A stretch of 64,000 nt of DNA from Cryptomeria japonica (lineage: Eukaryota > Streptophyta > Pinopsida > Cupressales > Cupressaceae). The notes under the pieces are model-generated. The model did not search any database. It was given only the letters and a program-made list of their open reading frames with translations, and had not been told where the DNA came from. The position numbers and the translations under genes are program-made. Of the stretch, positions 42,701 to 51,769 are shown in pieces (within the stretch, counting starts at the first letter, position 1; the number at the start of each line of letters is the position of its first letter). The stretch lies in the NCBI RefSeq assembly GCF_030272615.1, contig NC_081415.1, positions 422,373,757-422,437,756 on the forward strand, written 5' to 3'.

Positions 42701-45700
42701 CTAAAATGTCGTGGATTTTTGGAAGGGATGCCCTTGCCACTAGGAAGGGGATTAGCAAATAGGTATCAGTAGGGATGCCCCCTTGAGATGGCAAGCAGCA
42801 AGGTTATGAAGCCTAGATGGTGGGTTCTTGATAGAAGAAACAAAGCTTAGGAGTGAAAAATGAGGGTGAGAGGGTAAACATTAGAGTAAAAAAAGGGGAA
42901 AATTTGGAGGGAAAATCTATAAATAAGAGATGTAAGGGGTGAAAAATTCATTTTGACTTTGGTTAGAAAGAAAAGAAAATTTGGACTTGGGAGGAAGAAG
43001 TTGAGCAAAATGGAGCATGCATCAATCAATCAGCATTGGAGCGAGTTGGCTTGTGAGAACCAGTGACAAGCGGCAAGCCAACATCACGTGAGTTCAACAT
43101 TAATGGATATAATGTGTTGTTTTGGAGCATTTATGAGAGGTTTGGAATAAGTTTTACACATGCACCAAAATGAAAATGGCACAAGTGCAAGTGCAAATGG
43201 CGTAGGCACATGCTTGCATAGCATATAAGCAAGTATGGTGCATGCGCACTAGGGCATAGCACATACACAATTTGGTGCAAGGGGGTTATGGTGTGCACAT
43301 GCACACTACATGACACAAGTACAACAAGTTGTGGTGCAAACACATTGTGGGTGGTGTAGATGCGTAAGGAGTGAGTAGTTAGGGTTTGGAGAAAAATGGT
43401 TCTGGGGGCGCAAGCTAGGTTAGCGTTTGGAGTAAAATAGGTGTTTGGTGGGATAGGTTAGGTTTGGACAAGAAAATGAGTTGAGATTATGGGAAAAATG
43501 AGGGAGATTTGGATTTTGGCTAGGGAAATGGGCAGTAGGGTAGGAAAACGAGATTAGGGAATGGGAAAACAGATGGGGTAAATGGGGAAAATAGGTTGGA
43601 GAAACAAAAGAAACAATTTGATTAGATGGGAAAATGAGGTGATTAGGAAATTATGACAATGGGTTAAGAACAAGCTAAGGAAATGTGAAAATGGGTGGGT
43701 TAGATAGGGTAAACGAATAAGGTAGATGGCAAAATGGATGGGCTAAAGGGAAAAACAGGATAGGGAAATGGGAAAATAGATAGGGTAGATGGGAAACCGA
43801 TTGAAGGGTTAGGCTTCAAAAGGGGCTGATTTGGGTTTGTGGGCATGTGCACAAATTACCCATGGTGGTAGCTTGAGAGAGGCGGACCAACGTGCTAAGG
43901 CCAAAGCAAATCTTCGATTAGGATGACTAGATGTTCATGGAAGCAATGGGATTGCATGATGTGATGTAAAGGCCCAAGATCGGGACAAATAGGGCTTTGT
44001 TGATAGCATTTGTGAAGCAATGGCACTGAAAGACATCGACTTTTCATTTCTAGAAAAAAATGACAATGACTCTAGAGGACGTGTGGCACATACTACAAAT
44101 CTCTATTCACAAGGAGTTGGTCTACTGGCAAGCAATGGGCACTCAAGGAGCACTATAATAGCTAGCAAGGAGAGTACATTTACTAATTTAGGGGATAGCA
44201 TTTAATATTGATGCATGTGTAGGGCAAGTACATCAGGTACTCTTGATTTTAATGGTGGTTGTTAGTGCTGATTGATAAGATCGAGAGGTATTTCAGGATA
44301 GATTTTACAAAGATGGTGGCAAATATGGTGGAGATGGATAAATTATTTGCATGGATTATGTGTGTGTTGGAGCCACTTGTATAAGGATCTTCATTTGATT
44401 GGGTCGGATGACAAAAGCATTATCGACTTGTATCTTTCTTAAATATTATACACATATTGAAAATAAATTTAAAACTTATAGAAGAAACATCATAATGACA
44501 TAAACCTTAACACGAATTTGACAAGTATTTGGCAACTCACTTTATCGGTTGCTTCACAGATGCACATATGCAAAGGATGATTGTTGGCAAGAGCAGGCAT
44601 ACGAGTTTAATCAGATTCGACTTTATACTTTTTGTGCGCTTTTTCAAGTTGAAGATAGTGTATAGAACAATCAGTCGCACATTCAAGCAATTGAGCCATA
44701 AAGAGAATCCAAAGCAGGCTTGAAGCCAAAAAGTCCATAGAGGGCAAAATCCCCAAATAGAACCATTTTTTCGCTCCGGATTATTGACAACAATTGTCGC
44801 TGCCACCCATATCAATCCTCCCACGGAACTCAGCACAGTTAAGTACACACTCTTGGTCTTGATGGGTCTATATTGCCTGTTGCAGAGTAACACAATGTTC
44901 CCCAAAATGAATGGAATGCAAGCTGTAACTATCACAGCAGTTACAAAGTAGTCCCAAAATCCCCATGGCTGTTCGTCTTTCATTCTTGGAATTACTTAAC
45001 TAGAATTGACTTGAATCATCTTCTCGATTTGATGAATTAAGTGCGGTCTTCCATATAGGTATATCTCAATGGGGTAAAAGCCTTCGCACCAAAATTGTGT
45101 ATTTTGTCCTGAGCACAAATGAGAGGGGACCTGTGATAAGATAAGCCTTATTATTATAAGATGATTCAGAAACCAAATCCTGCCTTCTAGCTTTGGCTAG
45201 TCTCATAGATAAATTTGACGCCATAATCAAAAGAGCAGCGTGCCCATCTCATCAATTAGGCAAAGTTCCCTTAACCCAAGCTTAAATGTATTATCTCCTC
45301 GGATCAACTGAGATTACAGCAACCAGAAGATAGAAAATTTATTAGAATCCGATTCCAAGCTCAAAGCATGCTTTCTAGCTTTGTCCAGTCTCAATTATGA
45401 ATACATCATTGTTACCAAAACTGCAGTATGTCGAGCAAAGACCCGGTATCAAATTTAGGCATGTCTTACGTGAGCACAAATAGAAGGACATCAATCCTGT
45501 AGTAGAAATTAATCTGATCCTTCTAGCTTTTTAGGCCTCCTTAATATATACACGGGCGTTACCAGAAATGTTGCCCTTGCCACATGTAGACCTACACACA
45601 CACCATCACAATCTGAAGTGAGTTTCTAAAGGCATAAAATTTGTGAAGATTGAAGAAAGTGGCTTCTATAAGAATTGAGTTGTAAACGTTTGTGCAGAAA

Positions 45701-46155
45701 TAAAGCTTGCATCTCAACGAATATGCTAATTCCACTGTGTCTACTTAAAGTTCTTACAAATAAGATTGGTTTTCAAGAAACAGGCGGCGTATTGAAGTGA
45801 GTTTCTCTGTCAATCACATGGAAATAGAAAATATGTCCCCAACTTGCCGATAAATTAGTACACGCAACTCATTTTACCCTCCAAATTCTTAAAGAAAAAA
45901 ATACAAATGCACACAAAATAAATAAAAAGTCAGTCAGCTTATCTCATACCTCTTGCCTTCTTAGTTGTGGGCGTTCTTCAAACAAACCTTACATTGCTTC
46001 ACAAGTCCCTCGGAGATATCTACCAGGCCATAATCATGAACCGGATCTTCTCGCAAATGAATTTTGAAATCTGAATTTGACCGTGCTTGTGTACCATAAC
46101 AATAAGAAACAGTTGGGTCGACAGGTCTTTCAAAAACCATGACTTTGACTTGCAT
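28531..46155 (-). CDS. Seven-transmembrane protein gene with coiled-coil tail (about 465 aa, at least 6 exons)
   Basis: Host gene assembled from exons at 46155-45993, 44994-44541, 41178-40972, 40798-40556, 29316-29160 and 28704 (or 28685)-28531. Donors start GT, acceptors end AG, and phases agree (1, 2, 2, 2, 0) at each junction except the last, which has two options. The product has a hydrophilic N-terminus of about 68 aa, then seven hydrophobic segments at about 71-91, 104-125, 140-162, 180-201, 241-263, 280-300 and 303-323. A Gly/Pro-rich loop sits between segments 4 and 5, a charged cytosolic coiled-coil follows at about 365-400, and then a short tail. Topology is receptor-like. The block C-P-L-W-T-F-W-L-Q..R-L-x-x-L-Y-x-I-F recalls seven-transmembrane RGS-type proteins, but no RGS domain is seen. 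Family and ligand unknown. Confidence 0.7.
29160..29316 (-). CDS. 7TM gene exon 5 (coiled-coil)
   Basis: 157 nt between ATTTTTGCAG and CAG/GTCAGG. Heptad-like pattern L-E-S-D-L-K-K-A..Q-I-K-R-L-E-E-D-I..M-E-D-K-I-R-D-L. It lies 11.2 kb from exon 4 yet its phase matches exactly (AG + T). Confidence 0.75.
30413..30472 (+). repeat. GT/GTTT-rich microsatellite
   Basis: About 60 bp of mixed TG and TTTG units. Confidence 0.9.
30730..31010 (+). pseudogene. Ty3/gypsy integrase C-terminal relic
   Basis: Reads F-E-I-G-D-Q-T-F-L-R-V-K-S-R-R, then L-R-R-Y-N-K-L-V-P-H-Y-Y-G-P-F-E, and after a frame change the H-K-F-H-N-V-F-L-V motif. This order is typical of the module after the gypsy integrase core. 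It is short, shifted and interrupted, so only a fossil in the intron; the rest of the element was not recognised. Confidence 0.65.
31678..31682 (+). repeat. Target-site duplication of element B, left copy (GTATC)
   Basis: GTATC precedes TGTTGTGACC and is repeated exactly at 39203-39207 after ACGTCAACA. Confidence 0.93.
32131..33920 (+). repeat. Twelve-unit hairpin array with 166-bp period (element B)
   Basis: Units begin at 32131, 32297, 32462, 32505, 32672, 32838, 33035, 33201, 33377, 33553, 33720 and 33886. Apart from one extra close unit (32505) the spacings are 165-197 bp, seven of them within 165-167. Each unit can fold: outer arms ATCGCTC/GAGCGAT, mismatch CTG/CCA, inner arms TCCCT/AGGGA, loop of about five bases. 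The spacers share GTTGAATATAAATTGAAG-like words, so the whole 166-bp unit was amplified. Confidence 0.9.
33946..33957. promoter_or_regulatory. E2F-like palindrome TTTGGCGCCAAA in element B
   Basis: Same 12-bp palindrome as 3207-3218 in A, in the same context (GAGGTACGTCCCTTT before it) and about 290 bp before the TATA box. Confidence 0.5.
34243..34252 (+). promoter_or_regulatory. TATA box for the large ORF of element B
   Basis: TATATATAAG in a GC-flanked setting, followed about 30 bp later by a pyrimidine-rich start-like stretch (TTTCATTTTTCAC). It precedes the leader of the 911-codon ORF. Confidence 0.6.
34330..34625 (+). repeat. Leader repeats of the AAAGGTGGYGCGA type
   Basis: At least seven imperfect units (CAAAGGTGGTGCGA, CAAAGGTGGCGCT, CAAAGGTGAAC, and so on) spaced 30-50 bp, plus a GAAGATCCAT..GAGACCACGTC pair. 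Element A has only two or three such units, so the tract expanded in B. Confidence 0.65.
34723..34930 (+). other. Putative 5' leader intron of the element B ORF
   Basis: 208 bp from GAG/GTATGG to TTGTGTAG directly before the ATG at 34933. Element A has the same pair of borders (about 3857-4053). Splicing would place a short leader next to the start codon. The motif GTATGGCGA occurs at both borders. Confidence 0.5.
34933..37668 (+). CDS. Uncharacterised repeat-borne protein, 911 aa (element B)
   Basis: Starts M-A-T-P-K-A-G right after a splice-acceptor-like site. Residues about 40-520 look globular: C-H-E-L-M-I-E-C-A-R-H-Y, L-S-E-E-A-I-S-E-A-F, the long run around P-N-T-P-H-R-I-D-F-Q-E-E-Y, and K-W-M-F-Y-F-I-Q. 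Residues 560-620 are Lys/Ser-rich and possibly nuclear-localising; 620-710 are acidic; about 770-795 form a coiled-coil. The N-terminal texture recalls plant-mobile-domain proteins carried by transposons, but I cannot confirm membership. No nuclease, polymerase, helicase or transposase motif is visible. The TGA at 37666-37668 probably truncates a longer protein, since similarity to C continues past it. Confidence 0.7.
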   Translation: MATPKAGASTSRSALMKEDQKTEEVETKIVSKWSNIGDTNLGNFSTKKFREVPYIGKPSPVARRIIESGIIKAAGFPPAIQCHELMIECARHYNPQSRTIVSNEGNTLAYLSEEAISEAFHLPEHRDMIYKSIEGARSVYDDDPDACLSIINKNWLLKSRPRLSKVPNTPHRIDFQEEYRDLITMLNRVTGAPHAFYFEKWMFYFIQVIVQGKGTIHWARIISHCLDVQLRRLRATKSFHMSSYVIYALIRSVEYAGLPHRGVIGRGPSEVRACESYTYLHHPPGKNYKLVNDTFTMNITRTLQGGIHNRLSQDAQEFIKRYGAWFIQFPKFTYIRVHGCPLPPYMLPRYPTDRIVLLEVTRQLAAYVKAFRHRHQNGVQVPIILGNSVEVCPNVSAMDDAEKELALYPFSSFAWRNSFDPHGHLEETVGRRFRHEYQIEDFVMNLLDDLEVKRKIHSRLPLDFIRKCKIYRVADQAQDNGRHIQSSYDRESKTISLNWNEPEAVDLDDLMAPVLSCTRRWVDVQHQKLREQGIAMSFTLGEKSAEGGASVSEGNPNPRNSGEGNLRCASEGNLHSRGSKRKERSEKKESSKKKQGANKDQTPSTSSRPEDRTVRVEESMESMVQNDRQEEGQAQHVSSDGSLQDYDLEEDNEVTSPPRQEEIVHKEIQVQETRSNIPDWLKERLTKVIVIEDEDSAIDLESLVGRSHMTTEKKKATKMSKMIRDETGSRKLQIATPAADKYEGEILAEDYHIQTIELGPSTAEQTLDDATDTFEALKDKLREEVEKNRKLEKEVGAWRTYFSHINEPLGRQDPVRSPVQALPLQSINEAERFRNLVQRTCSWMDRSHTMAIEFVTRMSKITHQAIQVLEIIHRLMATVAAFAHTKDVVIPVLKVIRHIQKNFSAGEDLRR
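37669..38152 (+). pseudogene. Broken C-terminal part of the element B protein
   Basis: After the TGA, about 27 codons stay in frame (F-S-Q-F-V-S-V-V, like T-Q-F-V-Q-A-Y in C). From about 37700 another frame runs to 38152. It matches C 6216-6635 (V-F-E-V-L-R-T-I-L-G-R; E-L-E-P-T-W-D-A-A-L; F-I-A-Y-A-K-K-E). About 70 residues present in C are missing here. The intact ancestor was therefore probably longer than 1070 aa. Confidence 0.6.
38335..38345 (+). promoter_or_regulatory. TATA-like box near the 3' end of element B
   Basis: GCTATTTATAC about 866 bp before the terminus, preceded by CCCTAATTAGGG (near 38260), as in A and C. Fits the U3/R border of an LTR whose R-U5 is about 830 bp. Confidence 0.5.
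39478..39730. repeat. Compound TG/TATG/CACA microsatellite
   Basis: Several (TG)n blocks up to about 25 repeats separated by TATA/CATA variants, ending in GAGAGAGAGAG. Open frames here on both strands are artefacts of the repeat. Confidence 0.95.
40556..40798 (-). CDS. 7TM gene exon 4 (membrane segments 6 and 7)
   Basis: 243 nt between TGTAATGCAG and CAG/GTAAAC. It encodes two adjacent hydrophobic helices separated by M-Q-T-H-A-Y, then a charged cytosolic stretch (F-N-K-E-E-Y-E-R-K-F). Only the acceptor at 40799-40800 keeps the frame; the nearer CTCTAG at about 40767 would break it. Only 173 bp separate it from exon 3. Confidence 0.82.
40972..41178 (-). CDS. 7TM gene exon 3 (Gly/Pro loop and membrane segment 5)
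   Basis: 207 nt between ATATTGCAG and CAG/GTTGGT. It encodes three E-G-P-P-type repeats, a N-C-S sequon-like stretch, one long hydrophobic helix and R-R-A-M-A-Q-Y-N-E-F. Entry phase 2 matches exon 2 and exit phase 2 matches exon 4. Confidence 0.82.
41971..42280. repeat. 156-bp tandem duplication
   Basis: Unit 41971-42126 is repeated at 42127-42280 with only one or two differences (GCAGTTAAATC against GCACTTAAATC). It lies in the second intron of the 7TM gene. Confidence 0.92.
42290..42600. repeat. Series of AT-rich inverted repeats
   Basis: Four to five dyads of the form AATTAAATAAAT..ATTTATTTAATT (near 42330, 42395, 42460, 42515 and 42575) recur about every 60-75 bp, separated by GA-rich linkers. 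Looks like part of a retroelement LTR or leader; no ends found. Confidence 0.6.
43130..43330. repeat. GTGCA/TGCAAGTGCA word-rich tract
   Basis: Words GCACAAGTGCAAGTGCAAATG, GGCACATGC, GTGCATGCGCAC and GTGCACATGCACAC recur over 200 bp. Non-coding by appearance. Confidence 0.4.
43380..43830. repeat. Purine-rich degenerate repeat
   Basis: Short units such as GGGAAAATAGGTT, GGGAAAATGAGG, AGGGAAATGGG and GATAGGGTAGATGGG recur every 20-40 bp. No open frame of interest. Confidence 0.45.
44541..44994 (-). CDS. 7TM gene exon 2 (membrane segments 1-4)
   Basis: The open frame from the Met codon at 44983 to the donor AAA/GTGAGT is strong. It carries four hydrophobic helices, the P-I-K-T-K-S loop, W-T-F-W-L-Q in helix 3 and a K-K-R-T-K loop. 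The acceptor TTAAG at 44996-44995 is weak but gives the correct phase. An alternative is that 44983 is the true start. Confidence 0.75.
44995..45992 (-). other. First intron of the 7TM gene (putative)
   Basis: About 1 kb of ordinary AT-rich sequence. Near 45180 and 45360 two stretches share the words TTCTAGCTTTG..CCAGTCTCA, which look like a small imperfect duplication. No gene seen. Confidence 0.45.
45993..46155 (-). CDS. 7TM gene exon 1 (putative)
   Basis: 163 nt from ATG 46155; codes for a soluble 54-residue N-terminus. The donor is CAAT/GTAAGG and leaves phase 1, matching the next exon. A TATATAAA lies directly before the ATG, too close to serve this start, so transcription may begin elsewhere. 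Translation might instead start at the Met of exon 2 (44983), leaving this exon non-coding. Confidence 0.45.
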
Positions 46156-46469
46156 TTTATATAGGGTATTGAATCAGTGGCAGACTGTTTTCACCCTTCT
46201 AGTTTGAATCTATATAGAAGGTTCTCACAAATTTCCAGTTAGAAGACATTTATGAAATACTAGAAACATTCAACAACATGAATTAACGCAATTGGCAATT
46301 TTAATTCTCCCTATTCATGTCGTGTTTGACCGAGTCGCATTTCAATTCTTTCTTGCGTGGAGGGTGTGCCCCGCAAATTCAATATTGTCAACGTAAAATT
46401 AGCAACCAATGCCAATTCCCATTTAGTTATGGGTTCATTTCGATGGGGAAATGAATGATTTAATATATT

Positions 46470-46770
46470 TATATATTTACTAGTAGTTGTATCTAGTGTG
46501 CAATGGGTATGATGAAGAGGTGTGGAAGGTCAATTAGGAAAAAATTTGGTCTATTTTTGGCATAAATTTGTGTAGTACATAAAGTCAATTGTTAGGCCAT
46601 TTAGAAAATGACGTTGTTTCTACAACAAAGGTCTCAATGGAGAAGTGATAGCTTCAACAACTATGCATCCACTTACAAGGATCCAATCATAACATAAACA
46701 AAACTTTTGAATTGGGAAGATAATCAAGCTCCATTACCAACAAACTCATGTTATGTTTGCAATAGGGTGA
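46470..46770. repeat. Module copy 1 flanking the purine-rich tract
   Basis: About 280 bp from ACTAGTAGTTG..GTGCAATGGGTATG to AACTCATG. It is clearly homologous to 47930-48230 (GAAGAGGTGTGGAAG, ACAACAAAGGTCT..AATGGAGAAGTGATAGCTTC, ATGCATCCA). Each copy is followed by a purine-rich tract. Confidence 0.8.
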
Positions 46771-46779
46771 GAGGGAGAG

Positions 46780-47630
46780 AATCATAGAGATAGGATAGAA
46801 AGAGGGAGGGAGAGAGAGAGACGGGGGGGAGAGAAGGGTGGAGGGAGAGTTAAAAATATAAATATAGAGAATAGGAAGTGATATATAGAGAGAGGAAGAG
46901 ATATAGTGGTAGAGAGAGATAGATAAGTAAATAAAGATATAGGAATAGATGACAAAAGAAATATGGAGAGATAAATGTATAGAGGAAAAGAGATATAGAT
47001 ATAAAGATCTAAAAAGAGGGAGAGTTTGAGAGAGAGAGAGAGAGAAGGGGGTGGGGAAGGAGGGGGGAGGAAGGGGGGGCAAGAGTGAGAGAGAAAGAAG
47101 GTGACAATTAGAGAAGTAATAGAGAGAAAGGTTTAGAGAGAGGGAGAGAGGGGGAAAGATAGAGATATGTCGTGTGTGTATATGTGTTAGAGAGAGAGGA
47201 GAAGTAGAGTGATATAAAAAGAGGGAGTGATGGGCAAACAGGGAGATAAAGAGGGGGGAGAGGGGTGGATAGGGACATAAATAGGTAGAGATAGGGATAA
47301 AAAGGATAGATATATTGGATATAACTTGTGAAACATAAAGAGGGTGAGAGGGAAAGGGAGGCAGAGAGAGAGAGGGGGGGGGGGACGGAGGGGGGAGAGA
47401 GAGATAAAAAGATAAAGATATAGGAAGTGATATATGGAAAGAGGTAGAGAGGGATGTATTGTGAGAGTAGGGGAGATGAAAGGAGAGGAGTGCATGAGAA
47501 AGAGATAGAGAGATAGAGATAGAGATAGGGAGAGATAGAGAGATAGAGAGATAGAGATAGAGATAGGGATGGAGAAATGTGGAGTGTGTGTCTATGTAAG
47601 TGAGAGATATCGATATATAGGGAAGGAGAA
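46780..47630. repeat. GA/GATA-rich simple-sequence tract 1
   Basis: Almost pure purine strand with GAGAGA, GATAGAGA and GGGAGAG units and few pyrimidines. Long Ser/Leu-rich open frames on the complement are artefacts. Confidence 0.9.
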
Positions 47631-47929
47631 ACTAATAAAAATTAATCCTTAAAAAAAGAAAAAGAAAAATTAAAATAAATTAAAAAATAAAAAATAAGAT
47701 AGAATATTCTAATAAAAGAAGATAATATTAAAAGATATTCTTATCAAAAGAAGATAGTGACAAGTGCCACGTAGTGGCGAGTACTTGCCTTATAGTATTG
47801 TAATATAAATATTTGTTGAAATTATTAATTATTATAATTTTGAGCTATTATTATTTTAAATTTATATTTTTTTAATTATATTTGAGAAATATTTACTACA
47901 ACTATCACTTTAATAAAATACTATAAATA

Positions 47930-48230
47930 ATTACTAGTAATTGCACCTTGGTGTGCAATGGGTATGTCGAAGAGGTGTGGAAGATCAATTGGGGAAAAAA
48001 TTGGTCTATTTTTTGTATAAATTTGTGTGGTACATGAGATCAATTGGTAGGTTGTCTAGAAAATGATGTTGTTTGTGCAACAAAGGTCTTAATGGAGAAG
48101 TGATAGCTTCAAATCAACTATGCATCCAATTACAAGGATCCAGTCATGATTGAAAAAAACTCTTTGAATCAAGAAAATAATTCAGCTCCATTACCAACAA
48201 GAACGTGTTATATTGGCAATAGGGTGAGAA
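47930..48230. repeat. Module copy 2 flanking the purine-rich tract
   Basis: Direct repeat of 46470-46770, about 1.45 kb downstream and diverged by point changes. An AT-rich repeat (47634-47765) lies just before it. Confidence 0.8.
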
Positions 48231-48710
48231 GGAGAGAGATGTAGACATAGGGAAAGGGCGAGATAGAGTGGGGAAGAGCAAGAGAGAGAAGGGTAAAAAG
48301 ATAGAGATAGGGATATAGATGGAGATGGAGATGGAGATGGAGATGGATGTGGAGAGATGAAAAGAGAGGAGAGAGGAATAAAGATGAAAGAAAAAATATG
48401 GAGAGATAGATATAGAGAGGAAAATAGATACAGATGTAAAGGTCTAAAAAGAGGGAGAGGGAGAGGGGGAGGGAGAGGGAGAGAAAGGGGGGGAGGGAGA
48501 TGGATGAATAGATAGAGACATGTCCGTGGATAGAGGGGGAGAGATGAAAATAGAGGTAGAGATGAAAATAAAGTGAGAGAGGAAGAGGGAAAAGATAGAT
48601 AGAGAGATGAAGACGGGTAGAGGGAGAGATAAAGAAAGAAATATAGGGAGGTAGAGAGCAAGAGATTAAAAGGAAGAGATAAAGAGATCTATAAAGGAAG
48701 AGGGGGAGAG

Positions 48711-48751
<41 letters not shown>

Positions 48752-49150
48752 AAGAGAGACAGAGAGACAGACAGAGAGAGACAGAGAGAGACAGAGATAA
48801 GGAGATATAGAGAGAGGGAGAGAGGGAAAGAGGGAAAGAGATAGACAAATAGAGAGAACTAGAGATAAACAAATAAATAGGGAGAGAGGGTGAGAGAAAT
48901 AGGTGGAGATAAAGGGTGAGAGAAATAGGGGAGATAAAGGGTGAGATAAATATATTTTGGGAGAGAGAGAAAGGGGGGGAGAAAGTGAGAGAGATAGGTA
49001 TAGGAAGGAGTGAGAGAGAGAGAGAGGTTTCAAACTATAGAGAGGGAGAGGGAGAAATATAGATAGAGGGATAAGGAAAGAGACAAATGGATAGGGATAT
49101 ACATAGAAAGGTAAGGAGATAGAGGTAAAGAAAGATATAGATAGAAAGAG
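48230..49150. repeat. GA/GATA/GACA-rich simple-sequence tract 2
   Basis: Includes a GACA block near 48712-48790 and many GAGAGG units. It continues after solo LTR H at 50035. Confidence 0.9.
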
Positions 49151-49154
49151 ATAG

Positions 49155-50029
49155 TGATGCAGGAGCACTGGTCTAGTTCTTACCGGTTGAGCAGTTTTCA
49201 GTGGAATTGCTTGAGATCATGGAATTTATTCTTGTTTGAGTGTTTAGCATTGTGGTTTTGGGTTTATTCTCTTGTGTTCGTCTTCTTTGTCGTGTTCGAG
49301 TTTCATGGCATTTGGATTTAATCCCGATGAGTTATTGATTCCGGTATCGGCTCAATTGATATGTTCTTACCGGTTAGTCTGGCAGTGTGTTGAGAAAAGT
49401 TGGATCGGGTTGCAGTTGATCTTCGTGACTTGCGGATCGTGGATTTATGTTTCTTGTGCCGTGTTCGATGTTCCTGAAGGACCACGCATTGTTTTATGAA
49501 TTTTGGAATTTGTTCTTAGTGATTTGAGCCGACATGTTACCGTTGCACGTTTCATGAGCCGGTTGGTCTTTGGGCCAACTTGATCGAGTTGTAATTATTT
49601 GTGGACGGTATAAATGGAGGTTTGTGAATCATTTGAAGAGATAGAAGTTAGAAGATAGAAGATAGAGTTTAGAGATCGAGCGAAGATGTAGATCTGGCAA
49701 GATTCTAATCCGGTGGACTGAGGCCGGAAGGGTGAGGTCCAGATTAGGGTAGAATCGATAGACTATTTCTAGAAGCCGATTTGATATGTGGATGATCTGC
49801 GGATTTTGTCATTGTGTTGTACGCATTGTTTGTATCCTGGACTGTGATCTAACATATGGCATTTGTAATTCTTAAGACTGTAATAAGAATTGTTCATATT
49901 ATTTACCCGTTATGTATTATGTGTTGTTACCGGTTGTTCTTTCTGCTATTTCTGGTGTTGTATTACTGGTTACAGGTATATTTTGCATGGTATTTGTGTT
50001 AGGTTGGATCTCCCTACCTTGCTGCATCA
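49155..50029 (+). mobile_element. Solo LTR H (875 bp)
   Basis: TGATGCAGGAGCAC at the left and TTGCTGCATCA at the right give a 7-bp terminal inverted repeat TGATGCA/TGCATCA. GATAG is duplicated exactly at 49150-49154 and 50030-50034. ACCGGTT words recur inside. No internal domain, PBS or polypurine tract. Orientation is inferred from the GCAGGAGCAC start shared with the LTRs of element I. Confidence 0.82.
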
Positions 50030-50034
50030 GATAG

Positions 50035-50393
50035 AGAGAGGAGAGAGAGATCAGTAGATGGAGAAGAGAGGGAGCGATATAGATAGAGGAAAATATAGAT
50101 AGCCAGGGAAGTATAGGGAGAGAGATAGAGAGATGTGTATAGAAAGAGATAAAAGGATCAAGAGAGAGATAGAGATATCATAGAAGGTAGATGGAGTGAA
50201 GAAGAGAATTATTGTGAGATAATGATATATAGATAGAGATGACGAGAGAGAGATATGGAGATAGAGATAGAAGGAGGCAAGAGTGAGAGATAAAGAAGGT
50301 GATAGAGACAAGTAATAGACAAAAAGGTTTAGAGAGAGAGAGAGGTAGAGAGGGGGGAAGATAGAGAGATAGAGATAGGGAGGGAGAAACAAG

Positions 50394-50461
<68 letters not shown>

Positions 50462-51080
50462 ATTAGAGAGAGGATAAGTAGAGAGATATTAAAAGAGGAA
50501 GTGATGTAGAGAGGGAGAGAAAGGTGACATAAAGTAGATATAACTTGAAAAATATAAATGGGGTGAGAAAGAGTGAGAGATAGAAGGAGAGAGAAAGAGG
50601 GAGATGGAGAAATAAAGATAGAAAGAGGGATATTATGTGTGAGAGAGAGGGAGATATAAAGATATAAAGATAAAGTTATAGGAAGTGATATATAGAGAGA
50701 GATAGAGAGGGATCTATAGAGAGAGAGAGAGAGGGAAAGATGAAGGGAGGGGAGTTTATAAGAGAGAGATAGAAAGATAGAGGTAGAGATAGAGATAGAG
50801 ATAGAAAGGGAGAAATAATGAGTGTGTATGTGAGAGTGACAAAGATATAGAGATAGAGATGGGGAGGGATAAACATGGAATGTGTATGTGAGAGAGAGAG
50901 ATATGGAGATAGATATAGAGAGGGATAAAATATATAAATATATAGAGAGGTGGAAACAAGGAGAGATGGAGAGAGAAAGAGGAAGAGATAGAGAAATAAA
51001 TATAGCGGGAAGGATAGGGGGGGAGATACATATAGGGAGAGGTAAGGAGATATAGACAGGTGAGAGAGATAGACATGGAG
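50035..51080. repeat. Purine-rich simple-sequence tract 3 with (TG)n
   Basis: Continuation of the GA/GATA tract interrupted by H. A pure (TG)n run of about 33 repeats lies at 50394-50461. Confidence 0.9.
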
Positions 51081-51180
51081 ATAACAATCAAATGACATGC
51101 ATGCCTAAGTGTAATTCCTTGAGGACACATGCCATTGTTAAATTGTTGACATGAAACAAGTAATCAAAAGTTAGTCTCTT

Positions 51181-51248
<68 letters not shown>
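51181..51248. repeat. (TC)n microsatellite
   Basis: About 30 TC repeats, now with pyrimidines on the plus strand, so the purine bias switches strand at about 51150. Confidence 0.95.
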
Positions 51249-51255
<7 letters not shown>

Positions 51256-51769
51256 AAACTTTTAATTTAGGTTTTAAGTATTATATATTAAATTAATTTT
51301 AATCTTTTAATTATTATTTGTAATTCCATAACAAGACATAAATCATTTAAATAAAATTTTAACTTAATGAAAATTAATCTCTAAAAGAAGAAGTAGAAAA
51401 AATAGAATAAATTTAAAAATAAAATAGAATATCCTAATAAAAGAAGATAACATTAAAAGATATTCTTATAAAAAAATATTTTTATAAAAGATTTTTAATT
51501 CAAAATATATATTCTATAATAATTAAAATTTTAATAAGACTAATCATTATTGTAGGCATCTAAGAATGGTCAACGCTTGCGGTGTCATACTTTAACATGT
51601 CTGTGTTACCTTATTTTAGGGTTTCCGCACTTACTAACATTTTCCTCTATGTCTTGCATTTTATCTTTATCATTTGTTGGCATTGTGTCATTCTTCTGCC
51701 TTCTTTTCCTATTCAATTTCAATCTCTCGCATTTGAATTAGGTCTTGTCAATATCAATCTTGATTCTTA
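51249..51769. other. AT-rich spacer with dispersed repeat
   Basis: Bases 51320-51500 belong to the AT-rich dispersed repeat also found at 47634, 53110 and 56045. The remainder shows nothing recognisable. Confidence 0.5.

Noticed and set aside
44020-44205. 61-codon plus-strand open frame
   Set aside because: Lies in an intron of the 7TM gene, with no homology or splice support.
46687-51130. Long Ser/Leu/Tyr-rich open frames on the minus strand (up to about 250 codons)
   Set aside because: They are translations of GA/GATA microsatellites, without sequence complexity or splice context.
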